A stretch of DNA of 64,000 nucleotides from assembly GCF_947487575.1 (NCBI RefSeq), contig NZ_CANKXG010000008.1:1-64000 (forward strand). Reading direction: 5' to 3'. Within the stretch, counting starts at the first letter, position 1. Each line of letters opens with the position of its first letter. The stretch comes from an uncultured Algibacter sp. GTDB taxonomy: Bacteria; Bacteroidota; Bacteroidia; Flavobacteriales; Flavobacteriaceae. The translations under genes and the position numbers were made by a program. Below the pieces are notes generated by a model. It searched no databases, was not told the DNA's origin, and was given only the letters and a program-made list of their open reading frames with translations. Below, in pieces: positions 18,326-27,674 of the stretch.

Positions 18326-19030
18326 ATGAATATAGCATTACTTGGATATGGAAAAATGGGGCAAACCATCGAGCAGATTGCCTTAAAGCGCGGGCATAAT
18401 GTGGTATTGACTATTGATAAAGGAGATAGCGATTATGATATTACAAAAGCAGATGTTGCCATAGATTTTAGTATCCCAAATGTTGCTTTTAATAATATTA
18501 CAAATTGCATTAACAATAATGTTCCTGTCATTTCTGGAACTACAGGATGGTTAGATAAATACAATGATGCTGTAGCACTTTGTAAAGAAAAAAAAGGCGC
18601 ATTTATTTATGCTTCAAATTTTAGTTTAGGTGTAAATATCTTTTTTGAATTGAATAAAACACTGGCTAAAATGATGAGTACCTTGAAACAGTATAATGTT
18701 TCTATGGAAGAAATTCATCATACACAAAAGCTAGATGCTCCAAGCGGAACTGCTATTTCTTTAGCTAATGGCGTTATTAATCAACATGAAGGCTATAACA
18801 CTTGGAAACTCGATGAAAATGGAGAAAACACCATTCCTATTACAGCTAAACGTATTGAAGATGTTCCTGGTACACATACCGTTACTTACGAAAGCGAAGT
18901 AGACACTATAAACATAGAGCATATTGCGCATACAAGACAAGGGTTTGCATTAGGTGCTGTGGTAGCAGCAGAATGGATTGCAGGAAAAACAGGTGTTTTC
19001 ACAATGAATGATGTGTTAAATATTCGTTAA
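18326..19030 (+). CDS. dapB: 4-hydroxy-tetrahydrodipicolinate reductase
   Basis: Lysine/diaminopimelate pathway enzyme, 234 residues. The nucleotide-binding loop is GYGKMGQ near residue 7. The catalytic motif is EIHHTQKLDAPSGTA, containing the His-His pair, the Lys and the substrate-binding SGTA. The end GALFAAxWI-like segment reads LGAVVAAEWIAGK. The product feeds peptidoglycan precursor synthesis. Confidence 0.95.
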   Translation: MNIALLGYGKMGQTIEQIALKRGHNVVLTIDKGDSDYDITKADVAIDFSIPNVAFNNITNCINNNVPVISGTTGWLDKYNDAVALCKEKKGAFIYASNFSLGVNIFFELNKTLAKMMSTLKQYNVSMEEIHHTQKLDAPSGTAISLANGVINQHEGYNTWKLDENGENTIPITAKRIEDVPGTHTVTYESEVDTINIEHIAHTRQGFALGAVVAAEWIAGKTGVFTMNDVLNIR

Positions 19031-19095
19031 CACTAAATAAACCTGTAACAAAACAAACACGGCTACTACTAACAAAAAATTAAAATTTTGAAATT

Positions 19096-20679
19096 ATGAC
19101 TTGGACACAATGGTTTATTTTCATTCTAATAATACAAGTAATTCATGGTTTAGGTACTTGGAAACTATACATCAAAGCAGGCAGACAAGCTTGGGAAGCC
19201 TTTATCCCCGTTTATAATGGTATCGTATTATTGAAAATAATTAATCGTCCATGGTGGTGGATTATTCTACTGTTTCTACCTATTGTTAATCTTATTATGT
19301 TTCCTGTGGTTTGGGTTGAAACAGCTAGAAGTTTTGGAAAGAACGCCACACTAGACACTGTTTTAGCTGTTGTTTCACTAGGTTTTTATAATTACTACTT
19401 AAACTATGTAGCAGATGTAAACTCTATTGAAAATAGAAGTTTACAACCAAAATCAGCTTCAGGGGAATGGACAAGTTCCATCTTATTTGCTATTGTAGCC
19501 GCAACTATAGTACACACCTATTTTATGCAACCGTTTACGATTCCTTCATCATCACTAGAAAAATCATTGCTTGTAGGCGATTTTCTTTTTGTAAGCAAGT
19601 TTCACTATGGAGCAAGGGTACCAATGACCACCGTTGGCGCACCTATGGTACATGACACTATTCCTGGTTTAAACAAGAAATCATATCTATTTGATGATAA
19701 TTTTGAAGAACGTAAAACATCATGGAAAAACAAATTACAATTGCCTTACTTAAGGTTTCCTGGTTTTGAAAAAATTGATAGAAATGAGATTGTGGTTTTC
19801 AATCAACCAGCAGATACATTGTTGGATATGAATGATTTCACTCCAAAAAGAAATTATTACAAACCCATTGATAAAAAGACCAACTTAGTTAAGCGATGTG
19901 TTGGTGTTGCTGGCGACTCTCTTGAAGTTAGAGATGGTTATGTTTACATTAACGGAAAGAAAAACGAATTACCAGATAGAGCTCATTTACAGTTTAGTTA
20001 TTTAGTACAACCAAAAGCGAATCAGTTTAATCCTAATTTCGTTAAAAATCGCTACGATATTACAGATGGTTTTGGTATAATGAATGCCCAAAACACTTAC
20101 TATTTTTCTGCAATTTCTGATGAAGCCCTAGCTAAGTTTAAGAACCACCCTAATGTAGCTAGTATTAAATCTAATATTCAAGAAAAAGGTGTTCGGGATT
20201 CAAACATTTTTCCTCATGATCCAAATTACAATTGGAATGTGGATCAATTTGGACCTTTATATATTCCTGAAGAAGGAAAAACTATCGCTATTAATCTTGA
20301 TGTTTTACCATTATACAAACGTGTTATTACGGAATATGAAGGTAACACACTGCAAGTAAAAGGCAATCAAATTCTAATTAACGGTGCTGTAACAGACACC
20401 TATACTTTCAAACAGAATTATTATTGGATGATGGGTGATAATCGACACAACTCCATTGATGCTAGGCGTTGGGGGTTTGTTCCATTTAATCATGTAATCG
20501 GGAAACCAGTATTTATTTGGATGAGTTGGGATGGTTTTCCAAATGCCAGATGGGAGCGTTTCTTTACAACTGTTAGCGGAAGTGGAAAAGCAACTTCATT
20601 CCTTATACCATTTTTAGTATTGTTATTTGGTTGGATAGGATTCAACAAATGGAGAAACCGTAAAAAAGAAAGCAAATAA
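19096..20679 (+). CDS. lepB: Signal peptidase I with N-terminal DUF5684-like membrane domain
   Basis: Inner-membrane peptidase that removes signal peptides of exported proteins. 527 residues, far longer than the roughly 320 of E. coli. Residues 1-105 form an extra multi-helix domain (AGRQAWEAFIPVYNGIVLLKIINRPWWW, DUF5684-like). The catalytic serine is S153 in PSSSLEKS and the general base is K266 in LVKRCVGVAGD; GDNRHNSIDARRWGFVP is the conserved box E region. A large insertion (about 285-400) separates these boxes. One C-terminal helix follows. This layout is common in Bacteroidota. Confidence 0.94.
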   Translation: MTWTQWFIFILIIQVIHGLGTWKLYIKAGRQAWEAFIPVYNGIVLLKIINRPWWWIILLFLPIVNLIMFPVVWVETARSFGKNATLDTVLAVVSLGFYNYYLNYVADVNSIENRSLQPKSASGEWTSSILFAIVAATIVHTYFMQPFTIPSSSLEKSLLVGDFLFVSKFHYGARVPMTTVGAPMVHDTIPGLNKKSYLFDDNFEERKTSWKNKLQLPYLRFPGFEKIDRNEIVVFNQPADTLLDMNDFTPKRNYYKPIDKKTNLVKRCVGVAGDSLEVRDGYVYINGKKNELPDRAHLQFSYLVQPKANQFNPNFVKNRYDITDGFGIMNAQNTYYFSAISDEALAKFKNHPNVASIKSNIQEKGVRDSNIFPHDPNYNWNVDQFGPLYIPEEGKTIAINLDVLPLYKRVITEYEGNTLQVKGNQILINGAVTDTYTFKQNYYWMMGDNRHNSIDARRWGFVPFNHVIGKPVFIWMSWDGFPNARWERFFTTVSGSGKATSFLIPFLVLLFGWIGFNKWRNRKKESK

Positions 20680-20732
20680 ACTTTAATGTATTTTTGCTTA
20701 AATTCAACTTTTTGAAAACTAGGCATACTTAT

Positions 20733-21458
20733 ATGAATATTAAAGGGGTTTTTATTGCTCTTTTTATCTCGGCTATTTCTTTCGGTCAGAACCCAACGGC
20801 TATAGAAAACCATGAGCTTACTAAAGATTTTGTATTGGGAAAATTCAACTATACAAATCATGATTTATTCATAAAAACACATCCTAGTCATTCTTCTAAG
20901 ACCACGTATTTAAACAAAGACGTTTATACTGCATTTATTAATATGTTCAATCATGCCAAAACGGATAGTATTTCTTTAAAAATTATTTCTGGAACTAGAA
21001 ACTTTAATGAACAGAAAGCTATTTGGGAACGTAAATGGAAAAAGTATAATATTTTAAAACCTATTGAAAGAGCAAAAAAAATATTAGAATATAGCGCTAT
21101 GCCCTCCACATCCCGTCATCATTGGGGCACAGATATTGATTTGAATAGTTTTTCAAATTTTTATTTTGAAAAAGGTCAAGGAAAAAGAGAATATGATTGG
21201 CTATTAAAAAATGCGAACAAGTATGGCTTTTATCAAGTTTACACTGATAGAACTACTGGAAGAACTGGCTATAATTTAGAACGCTGGCATTGGTCTTACA
21301 TGCCCTTAGCAAGTAAGTTTCTTAGTTTTTACAACACACATGTTGTCGATTCTGATATTAAAGACTTTACAGGTTCCGAACTCTCCAATATCTTGAAAAT
21401 TATTCCTGAATATGTTAATGGCATTTCGAATGAAGTCCAAATAAGCACTAAAAACTAA
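20733..21458 (+). CDS. M15-family D-alanyl-D-alanine carboxypeptidase
   Basis: 241 residues from the ATG at 20733, which gives a signal peptide (MNIKGVFIALFISAISFGQ). Zinc-binding motifs of the VanY/M15B family are present: SRHHWGTDID (His and Asp ligands) and a C-terminal RWHWSYMP (third ligand). It should trim peptidoglycan stem peptides in the periplasm. The frame is also open from 20694, but that start would lack a normal signal peptide. Confidence 0.88.
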   Translation: MNIKGVFIALFISAISFGQNPTAIENHELTKDFVLGKFNYTNHDLFIKTHPSHSSKTTYLNKDVYTAFINMFNHAKTDSISLKIISGTRNFNEQKAIWERKWKKYNILKPIERAKKILEYSAMPSTSRHHWGTDIDLNSFSNFYFEKGQGKREYDWLLKNANKYGFYQVYTDRTTGRTGYNLERWHWSYMPLASKFLSFYNTHVVDSDIKDFTGSELSNILKIIPEYVNGISNEVQISTKN

Positions 21459-21461
21459 TAC

Positions 21462-22085
21462 ATGAAAATTGTTATTCACCCAACCTATTTTCCAAATGTA
21501 GCTCACTTTATAGCTATCGTAGCATCAAATGAAGTTGTTTTTGAAACGGATGATAATTTCTTGAAACAAACCTATAGAAATCGAACATATATCTATGGTG
21601 CTAATGGAAAATTAGGATTAAATATTCCTGTGATTCATACGCAAAAGAATCGCCAAAAATATAGAGATGTTAAAATTTACAATGAAGATAATTGGCAAAG
21701 TCTACATTGGAAATCGTTGCTTTCAGCTTATAGAACATCTCCTTTTTTTGAATATTATGAAGATGAACTTCAGCATTTATTCACAGAAAAAGCAGATTTT
21801 CTATTAGATTATAATTTGAAATGTTTTGAGGTAGTTTGTGATTGTTTACAGCTAGATTTAAATACGACAAAAACAGAAATATACCAAAAGCATATTACCA
21901 ACAAAACAGATTTCAGACAGTTAGTAAATGCTAAAAAAGAACCTATTTATACTTTTGAAAAATACACACAAGTTTTCAATAACAAACATGGTTTTATTCA
22001 AAACTTAAGTATTTTAGATTTACTTTTTAACGAAGGGCCAAATGCCTTAAATTATTTAGAATCTCAAACAGTAACTCCATTATAA
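21462..22085 (+). CDS. WbqC-like family protein
   Basis: 207 residues matching the WbqC family: N-terminal HPTYFPNVAHFIAIVASNEVVFETDDNFLKQTYRNR, later SLHWKSLLSAYRTSPFFEYYEDEL, and a final FNEGPNALNYLE. The family occurs near surface-polysaccharide genes in other bacteria; its biochemical role is not firmly known. The gene follows the M15 peptidase by 3 bases and overlaps the DUF6122 start by one base (TAATG). Confidence 0.85.
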   Translation: MKIVIHPTYFPNVAHFIAIVASNEVVFETDDNFLKQTYRNRTYIYGANGKLGLNIPVIHTQKNRQKYRDVKIYNEDNWQSLHWKSLLSAYRTSPFFEYYEDELQHLFTEKADFLLDYNLKCFEVVCDCLQLDLNTTKTEIYQKHITNKTDFRQLVNAKKEPIYTFEKYTQVFNNKHGFIQNLSILDLLFNEGPNALNYLESQTVTPL

Positions 22086-22393
22086 TGTTACAAACATTTG
22101 CTCATTACGGTTGTCATTTTTTACTGCCACTCGTAGTTGCTTTACTGTTTTTTAAATCCAATTGGAAGTACGCCTATCTCATTATGATTGCGGGTATGTT
22201 AATTGATTTAGATCACTTATTAGCAACTCCTATTTTCAACCCTAACCGATGTAGTATTGGTTTTCACCCACTCCACTCTTCTTTTGCTATTTTGTTTTAT
22301 TTCTTTTTATGCTTTCCTAAGAAATCACGATTGGTTGGGTTGGGATTGATGATTCATATTATTTCAGATTTTGTAGATTGCTCTTTAATGTAA
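22085..22393 (+). CDS. DUF6122 small membrane protein
   Basis: 102 residues, three to four predicted membrane helices, with DLDHLLATPIFNPNRCSIGFHPLHS between helices 2 and 3; the conserved D and H residues recall LexX/YfhO-like metal-dependent hydrolases (YdjM type), but that resemblance is loose. Function unknown. Start overlaps the WbqC stop, so the two are probably cotranslated. Confidence 0.75.
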   Translation: MLQTFAHYGCHFLLPLVVALLFFKSNWKYAYLIMIAGMLIDLDHLLATPIFNPNRCSIGFHPLHSSFAILFYFFLCFPKKSRLVGLGLMIHIISDFVDCSLM

Positions 22394-22485
22394 AAAATAA
22401 TCGCCCAAAGTCGCTAAGATTTGAAATGCTAAAAGAAACTATAAATTTCACGTAAACTACTAAAAACTAAGACTGAAACTGTAAA

Positions 22486-23511
22486 CTATTCCTTCAGGTT
22501 CAAGGTTGTCATAATTGGATAATGATCAGAATAATGATTATTAAAAGCCTTAAAACCATTCACATTAAACGCTTCGTCGGCAAAAATAAAATCTATCCTA
22601 ACTGGGAAAAATTTAAAATCGTAAGTACGACCAAATCCATTTCCAGCCTCTTTAAATGTATCGTTTAAATCACCTTTAATCTGTCTGTATACATACGAAA
22701 ATGCGGTGTTATTAAAATCGCCACAAATCACCATTTTATAATTACATTGTTTTTTATGCATTAAAAACAATTCGGTCTGAAACTGTTGCATTTTAAATGT
22801 TGTGCTAATACGTTTAAAAAGACGTTCAGAATCTTCTGTTTTAAGGTTTTCTACTTTAGTATCAATTCGCATTGATTCTAAATGAATATTATAGAACCTT
22901 ATGGTATCATTTCCTTTTAATACATCAACAAAAATAGCATTATTTGCTGTGTCTGGAAATTCAATAGACCCTGAATTTATAATTGGAAATTGTGAAAAAA
23001 TAGCTTGGCCATACTTCGTTTTTTTACCTGAAAGCTTTTCAAATTTATATTTAAAAAAAGACAAATTTATATTTTTGTGCGGATGATATTCTTGTATACT
23101 CAAAACATCGGGAGATTCTGTTTTAATAAAATCAACAATTTTAGTTTCAATACCCTTTTCAGGAATCCATTCATAAAGATTAAATAGCCTAACATTGTAA
23201 TTCATTACTTTAATGTTTTTCGGGCTTTCAATCTTTTTAGATGATGCAAATTTATATAAAGATCCAAATGAAAAATAACCAATTATTAGCACTACCAGCG
23301 ATAACATAAACTGCTTTTTCAATCGAAACACCCAGTACAAAAAGCATAATACATTAATCAAAATTAAAAACGAAACCCCTAAATTAACCACCGATAATAT
23401 GGAAAATGTTTTAGGTGGCAAAAAAGGTAAAACATAAGACAGCAGAAGCAATATAGCTACAGTAACATTTATAAAATATATTATTTTATTTATGAAGCTT
23501 AGTTTTTTCAT
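22486..23511 (-). CDS. Endonuclease/exonuclease/phosphatase (EEP) family membrane protein
   Basis: 341 residues. Three membrane helices occupy the first 95 residues, then a soluble EEP domain with MNYNVRLFN, SIQEYHPH, FYNIHLESMR, CGDFNNTAFSYVYR, RIDFIFAD and a terminal SDHYPI: the full set of metal and catalytic residues of the family. The domain should face the periplasm. Substrate unknown (phosphodiester or lipid phosphate are both possible). It lies 4 bases after the rhomboid gene in the mutL cluster. Confidence 0.86.
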   Translation of the reverse strand: MKKLSFINKIIYFINVTVAILLLLSYVLPFLPPKTFSILSVVNLGVSFLILINVLCFLYWVFRLKKQFMLSLVVLIIGYFSFGSLYKFASSKKIESPKNIKVMNYNVRLFNLYEWIPEKGIETKIVDFIKTESPDVLSIQEYHPHKNINLSFFKYKFEKLSGKKTKYGQAIFSQFPIINSGSIEFPDTANNAIFVDVLKGNDTIRFYNIHLESMRIDTKVENLKTEDSERLFKRISTTFKMQQFQTELFLMHKKQCNYKMVICGDFNNTAFSYVYRQIKGDLNDTFKEAGNGFGRTYDFKFFPVRIDFIFADEAFNVNGFKAFNNHYSDHYPIMTTLNLKE

Positions 23512-23515
23512 GTAT

Positions 23516-24385
23516 CTATTTACCTGCTCTAAATAAGAATTCTTTTTCTTCTGAAGTTAAACTATCATAACCACTTTTACTGATTTTATCTAAGATAACA
23601 TCAACTTTCTTTTGATTATTAAAAGCAGAAAAATCGGCTTTCGTATATCCACCAACTTTACTTTTGTTTTTATGTACTGTCTTTAATGGGCCTTTTTTTG
23701 AAAGCTTAAATATATTTACTATGCTATCTATTAAGCTTCCAAAACCTTTACCAATATCTCGCCCTTTAACTAATTGTTTAGCGTAAACATAACCTAGAAT
23801 TGCACCACCTAAATGTGCTAAGTTCCCTCCAGCATTTCCAGTTACGGGTTCCCTTATACCTGAAAAGATACCAACAACATCTAAAACTACAATGACTGCT
23901 CCAACATACCACAGTTTTAAATTAAAAGTAAAAAATCGAACCTCTTGATTTGGCATATAAGCGCAAAGAAAAACCAACAATGCCCTAACTGCTGCTGAGG
24001 CTCCGAGGAGTTTAGAATGACCTCCAAATACACTTGGAAATAAGGAATAACATAACATAAATAATAAGCCTCCTGAAATAGCACCTAAAAAATAAATATT
24101 TAAAGCCATTTTGGGGCTAAATAAATTTAAGAACATACGGCCTAAAAAATATAACCAAAGCATGTTGAATACAATATGCCAAATATCATAATGCAGAAAG
24201 GCATAAGTAAAAATACTCCATGGTTTTGCAATAAAGCTTGAAAAATCGCTTGGTAGTTCAAACCAACCAAAACTCATTCTTAATATTAAAGCCAATAGAA
24301 AAACTACAACATTAATGGCTATTATTTTTTCTAGTACATTAAGGTTAGATAGTTTCTTTTTTATGTCTTGGGTGAGTGTTGTCAT
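23516..24385 (-). CDS. Rhomboid-family intramembrane protease, GASA variant
   Basis: 289 residues from the ATG at 24385, which overlaps the stop of the upstream rhomboid (TAATG). Six helices with HYDIWHIVFNMLWLYFLGRMF in the second. The catalytic serine stands in LLGASAAVRA rather than the canonical GxSG, while the catalytic histidine is present in NLAHLGGAILG. A C-terminal cytoplasmic tail of about 85 residues follows. Both dyad residues are there, so it may be active. Confidence 0.85.
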   Translation of the reverse strand: MTTLTQDIKKKLSNLNVLEKIIAINVVVFLLALILRMSFGWFELPSDFSSFIAKPWSIFTYAFLHYDIWHIVFNMLWLYFLGRMFLNLFSPKMALNIYFLGAISGGLLFMLCYSLFPSVFGGHSKLLGASAAVRALLVFLCAYMPNQEVRFFTFNLKLWYVGAVIVVLDVVGIFSGIREPVTGNAGGNLAHLGGAILGYVYAKQLVKGRDIGKGFGSLIDSIVNIFKLSKKGPLKTVHKNKSKVGGYTKADFSAFNNQKKVDVILDKISKSGYDSLTSEEKEFLFRAGK

Positions 24386-25113
24386 TAATTCCAACGGTTT
24401 TTATTAAACTGCGTTTTTTTCCAATACCACATAATTAAAAAACCTGTTAATGCGCCTCCAACATGGGCCATATAAGCGGTATTACTAGGACTAAAAAACG
24501 ATTGACCTGTTATACCAGAAATTAAATCTAAAATAATTATACCTGGAATAAAGTATTTTGCTTTTACTGGTATTGGTAAAAATATCATCATCAATTCTGC
24601 ATTTGGATTCATCATACCAAAAGCTGCCATAATTCCCATAATACAACCTGAAGCACCAACCATTGATGCATAGTATATTTCATTAAACTCTTGACCAATT
24701 GCGGTAAAAACCTTTCCTTCTTTGAAAACCTCGATAATTTGGTCATTAGTTGCACCAAGAGCTAAAGCTTCAGCCTCCATTGGCAAATATTTAAAATAGT
24801 AATACCCAACCTGTAATGCAACAGCCCCTAATCCAGCTGAAATATAAATAAACAAAAATCGCTTAGAGCCTAATACTTGCTCTACTGGTGAACCAAACAT
24901 CCAAAGCGCGAACATATTAAAGAAAATATGCATTGCACCACCATGCATAAACATGTGCGTTATAATTTGCCAAGGTTTAAATGCATCATTCTTTGGAAAA
25001 TACATAGCAAACCACTCGTAAAATAAATTTCCATTTCCAATTGCTAACGTGCCGATAAACATTAAGGCATTAATGATTATTAAATGCTTAACGGTGTCTG
25101 AAATTCGCATCAT
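24385..25113 (-). CDS. Rhomboid-family intramembrane serine protease
   Basis: 242 residues, six membrane helices. The canonical serine motif is VGASGCIMGI, the histidine is in AHVGGALTGF, and the second helix holds HGGAMHIFFNMFALWMFG. The loop between helices 3 and 4 is unusually long (ALALGATNDQIIEVFKEGKVF). It cleaves membrane proteins within the bilayer. It lies 2 bases after mutL and is tightly linked to a second, variant rhomboid. Confidence 0.9.
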   Translation of the reverse strand: MMRISDTVKHLIIINALMFIGTLAIGNGNLFYEWFAMYFPKNDAFKPWQIITHMFMHGGAMHIFFNMFALWMFGSPVEQVLGSKRFLFIYISAGLGAVALQVGYYYFKYLPMEAEALALGATNDQIIEVFKEGKVFTAIGQEFNEIYYASMVGASGCIMGIMAAFGMMNPNAELMMIFLPIPVKAKYFIPGIIILDLISGITGQSFFSPSNTAYMAHVGGALTGFLIMWYWKKTQFNKNRWN

Positions 25114-25115
25114 AT

Positions 25116-26966
25116 CTATATAAATTTTTTATCTAATTCATCAACACTCATAGTTACAAATGTTGTTCTATTAGTAGGAGATACATTTGGTTCTTTACAA
25201 GCAAATAGCTTATTTACTAAATGTTCTTGTTCATCTTTTTGCAAGGATTGCCCTGTTTTAATAGCTAAACTCTTTGCCATTGATTTTGCTAACAAATCAG
25301 AAGCACTAAAATGACTCTCTGGCACTTCGTTTTCAACATCACTTATTAACTGTTCTAAAATAATAGACACTTCGCTTTCTGGAACACCTACAGGAACACC
25401 TGTAATTTCAACCAACTCTTCCTTAACGCTAGAAAACACAAAACCCGTATGTTCTAAATCAACTTTTAACTGATTTATAATAGTAATATCCTGTGGCGAA
25501 AAATGAAGTTGAAGCGGAAATAATAATTGTTGACTTGCAGCTTCTTTTATGGTTAAATTGTTTAAAAAATCTTCATATAAAATACGCTGATGCGCACGGT
25601 GTTGATCTATAACCAACATGCCTGATTTTATAGCGCTTACAATATATTTATTGTGTAACTGATAGGTTGTATGAGTTTTCTCTACTTGTTTATCATCATC
25701 AAAAATGGATGCTGTACGTTCCTCGCTTTCAAATTGGATTTCTGTAAAATCTGATTTGGAGTCATTCCCCTTAGATTCTAAACCAACATATAAACTTTCC
25801 CAACTTGTTGTTGGTTCTTTTTTATATGTTACAGCTCTAGCTTTAGAAGTTTCTTCATTTTGAAATGGATTAAAACTTTTATCTACTTCAACTTTCGGAG
25901 CATTTGTACTATCTTTTTTAAAACTATAAGGTGTATCCAAATTAGGATCACGCTCAAAATCAAGTACTGGTGCAATATTAAACTGTCCCAAACTGTGTTT
26001 TACTGCAGAACGTAATAGTGCATACAGTGTATGTTCATCATCAAACTTAATTTCTGTTTTTGTTGGATGAATATTAATATCTATAGTTTGCGGGTTAACT
26101 GTTAAGTTTAAAAAATAACTAGGATACGTTCCATTCTTAAGCAAACCTTCAAAAGCTGATGCAATGGCATGATTTAAATAGGCACTTTTAACAAAACGAT
26201 TGTTCACAAAAAAGAATTGTTCGCCTCTTGTTTTTTTAGCAAACTCTGGCTTACCTACAAAACCTGAAATTTTAAGTACTTCGGTATCTTCCTCAACAGG
26301 CACAAGCTTTTCATTGATTTTATTTCCGAAGATATTTACAATACGTTGACGATAGTTACTAATTGGTAAATTAAAACTTTCACTACCGTTGTTATACATA
26401 GCAAAACTAATATTGGAGTGTGCTAATGCCACGCGATGAAACTCATCGATAACATGACGTAACTCAACAGTATCAGATTTCAAAAAATTACGCCTTGCAG
26501 GAATATTAAAAAAGAGGTTTTTCACAGAAACCGAAGTTCCTGTTGGTGTAACAACAACTTCCTGTGAAGTCACTTTACTTCCTTCTATAATTAATGTGTT
26601 ACCAACATCATCCTGTTCTTGTTTTGTTTTTAATTCTACATGAGCAATAGCAGCAATACTGGCTAAAGCTTCGCCACGAAAACCCTTTGTATGCAATTGA
26701 AATAAATCTTCGGCATTTCTAATTTTTGATGTAGCATGGCGCTCAAAACTTAATCGTGCATCTGTATTACTCATACCTTTACCATTGTCAATAACTTGAA
26801 CAAGGGTTTTACCAGCATCTTTTATAATAAGTTTTATAGTATCTGCTCCTGCATCAATAGCGTTTTCAAGAAGTTCTTTAACTACAGAAGCTGGACGTTG
26901 TACAACTTCTCCAGCTGCAATTTGATTTGCAACATGATCGGGTAAAAGCTGTATGATGTCTGCCAT
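25116..26966 (-). CDS. mutL: DNA mismatch repair protein MutL
   Basis: 616 residues. The GHKL ATPase domain has ELLENAIDAGAD, DNGKGM and TKGFRGEALASIAAI; the C-terminal dimerisation domain begins after about residue 430. The site corresponding to the endonuclease motif DQHAxxExxxxE reads D454-QHRAHQRILY-E465, with Arg and Gln replacing Ala and Glu, and the late CPHGRP motif is replaced by CKEPNVSPTNR. Nicking activity is therefore doubtful, while the matchmaker role should remain. Confidence 0.95.
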   Translation of the reverse strand: MADIIQLLPDHVANQIAAGEVVQRPASVVKELLENAIDAGADTIKLIIKDAGKTLVQVIDNGKGMSNTDARLSFERHATSKIRNAEDLFQLHTKGFRGEALASIAAIAHVELKTKQEQDDVGNTLIIEGSKVTSQEVVVTPTGTSVSVKNLFFNIPARRNFLKSDTVELRHVIDEFHRVALAHSNISFAMYNNGSESFNLPISNYRQRIVNIFGNKINEKLVPVEEDTEVLKISGFVGKPEFAKKTRGEQFFFVNNRFVKSAYLNHAIASAFEGLLKNGTYPSYFLNLTVNPQTIDINIHPTKTEIKFDDEHTLYALLRSAVKHSLGQFNIAPVLDFERDPNLDTPYSFKKDSTNAPKVEVDKSFNPFQNEETSKARAVTYKKEPTTSWESLYVGLESKGNDSKSDFTEIQFESEERTASIFDDDKQVEKTHTTYQLHNKYIVSAIKSGMLVIDQHRAHQRILYEDFLNNLTIKEAASQQLLFPLQLHFSPQDITIINQLKVDLEHTGFVFSSVKEELVEITGVPVGVPESEVSIILEQLISDVENEVPESHFSASDLLAKSMAKSLAIKTGQSLQKDEQEHLVNKLFACKEPNVSPTNRTTFVTMSVDELDKKFI

Positions 26967-26969
26967 ATG

Positions 26970-27257
26970 TTATTTAGGTAAAAATATAGATAAATCGAAA
27001 TCGATAATGAATAAAAATATTAAAATAAGAATACCAACAATTATCAAAACACGCTTATTAACACTGGTATCTGGGTTGTTTTTATAATCGTCCAAGGCAT
27101 CATTAAACTTCCCTTTTAAACTTTTATTAGCCCCAACAGTTTTTCTATGCTCGTCAAACTTATGCTTGATTTCATATGGATTACCTTCTCCTTTATCATC
27201 ATAAGTACGAGGTGTGTAGCTAAATTTTTTGTTTTTGCGAAGTTTTAAAATTCCCAT
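26970..27257 (-). CDS. Small tail-anchored membrane protein (often mislabelled riboflavin synthase subunit beta)
   Basis: 95 residues: a charged soluble part beginning MGILKLRKNKKFSYTPRTYD, and one C-terminal helix (VLIIVGILILIFLFIIDFDL). Database entries for such genes often carry a riboflavin synthase name, probably because ribH is nearby; nothing in the sequence supports it. It is a paralogue of the next gene upstream, sharing the K-x-RKNK-x-F-x-Y start. Function unknown. Confidence 0.72.
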   Translation of the reverse strand: MGILKLRKNKKFSYTPRTYDDKGEGNPYEIKHKFDEHRKTVGANKSLKGKFNDALDDYKNNPDTSVNKRVLIIVGILILIFLFIIDFDLSIFLPK

Positions 27258-27281
27258 GATTTCTTAGATTTTAATTCGGTT

Positions 27282-27515
27282 TTACATGTATTTTTTTTCT
27301 AGTAAATACATACAAATCAATAATAATACCAAAACCAAGATTAATACCCTCATTGACATAGCACCTCGTGTTTTAATTTTAGTGCCACTTGCGCGTTTCC
27401 ATTTTGAAACAAATTCCTTGGTGTCCGAATCATTATTCAAACTAGAGTCTGATTGATTTTCTTGTGAAAATCTGGATTGATAATTAAACCTTTTATTTTT
27501 GCGTTGTTTAAACAA
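27282..27515 (-). CDS. Small tail-anchored membrane protein, paralogue of the neighbour
   Basis: 77 residues. The N-terminal box MFKQRKNKRFNYQSRF matches LKLRKNKKFSYTPRT of the neighbour; the middle is serine- and acid-rich, followed by a basic patch and one C-terminal helix (MRVLILVLVLLLICMYLL). A short cytoplasmic protein anchored at the inner membrane is the likely topology. No known family. Confidence 0.68.
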   Translation of the reverse strand: MFKQRKNKRFNYQSRFSQENQSDSSLNNDSDTKEFVSKWKRASGTKIKTRGAMSMRVLILVLVLLLICMYLLEKKYM

Positions 27516-27674
27516 AATCTAGTTTTTATGTCAATTAAACTTGAAATTTATTGACATTGCTCGTCTTTTCAAAAATACTTAAAAGCAGGCAGAAATAGAA
27601 AGTTTAAGTGCCAAAAAATGTTAAGAAAACAAAGAGATTTGAAGTTGAAAGCAAGAACTAGGAAGCACTAAAAC

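Noticed and set aside
26970-27257. Riboflavin synthase subunit beta
   Set aside because: No lumazine or riboflavin synthase motif; true ribH is at 27675-28160. This is a small tail-anchored protein.
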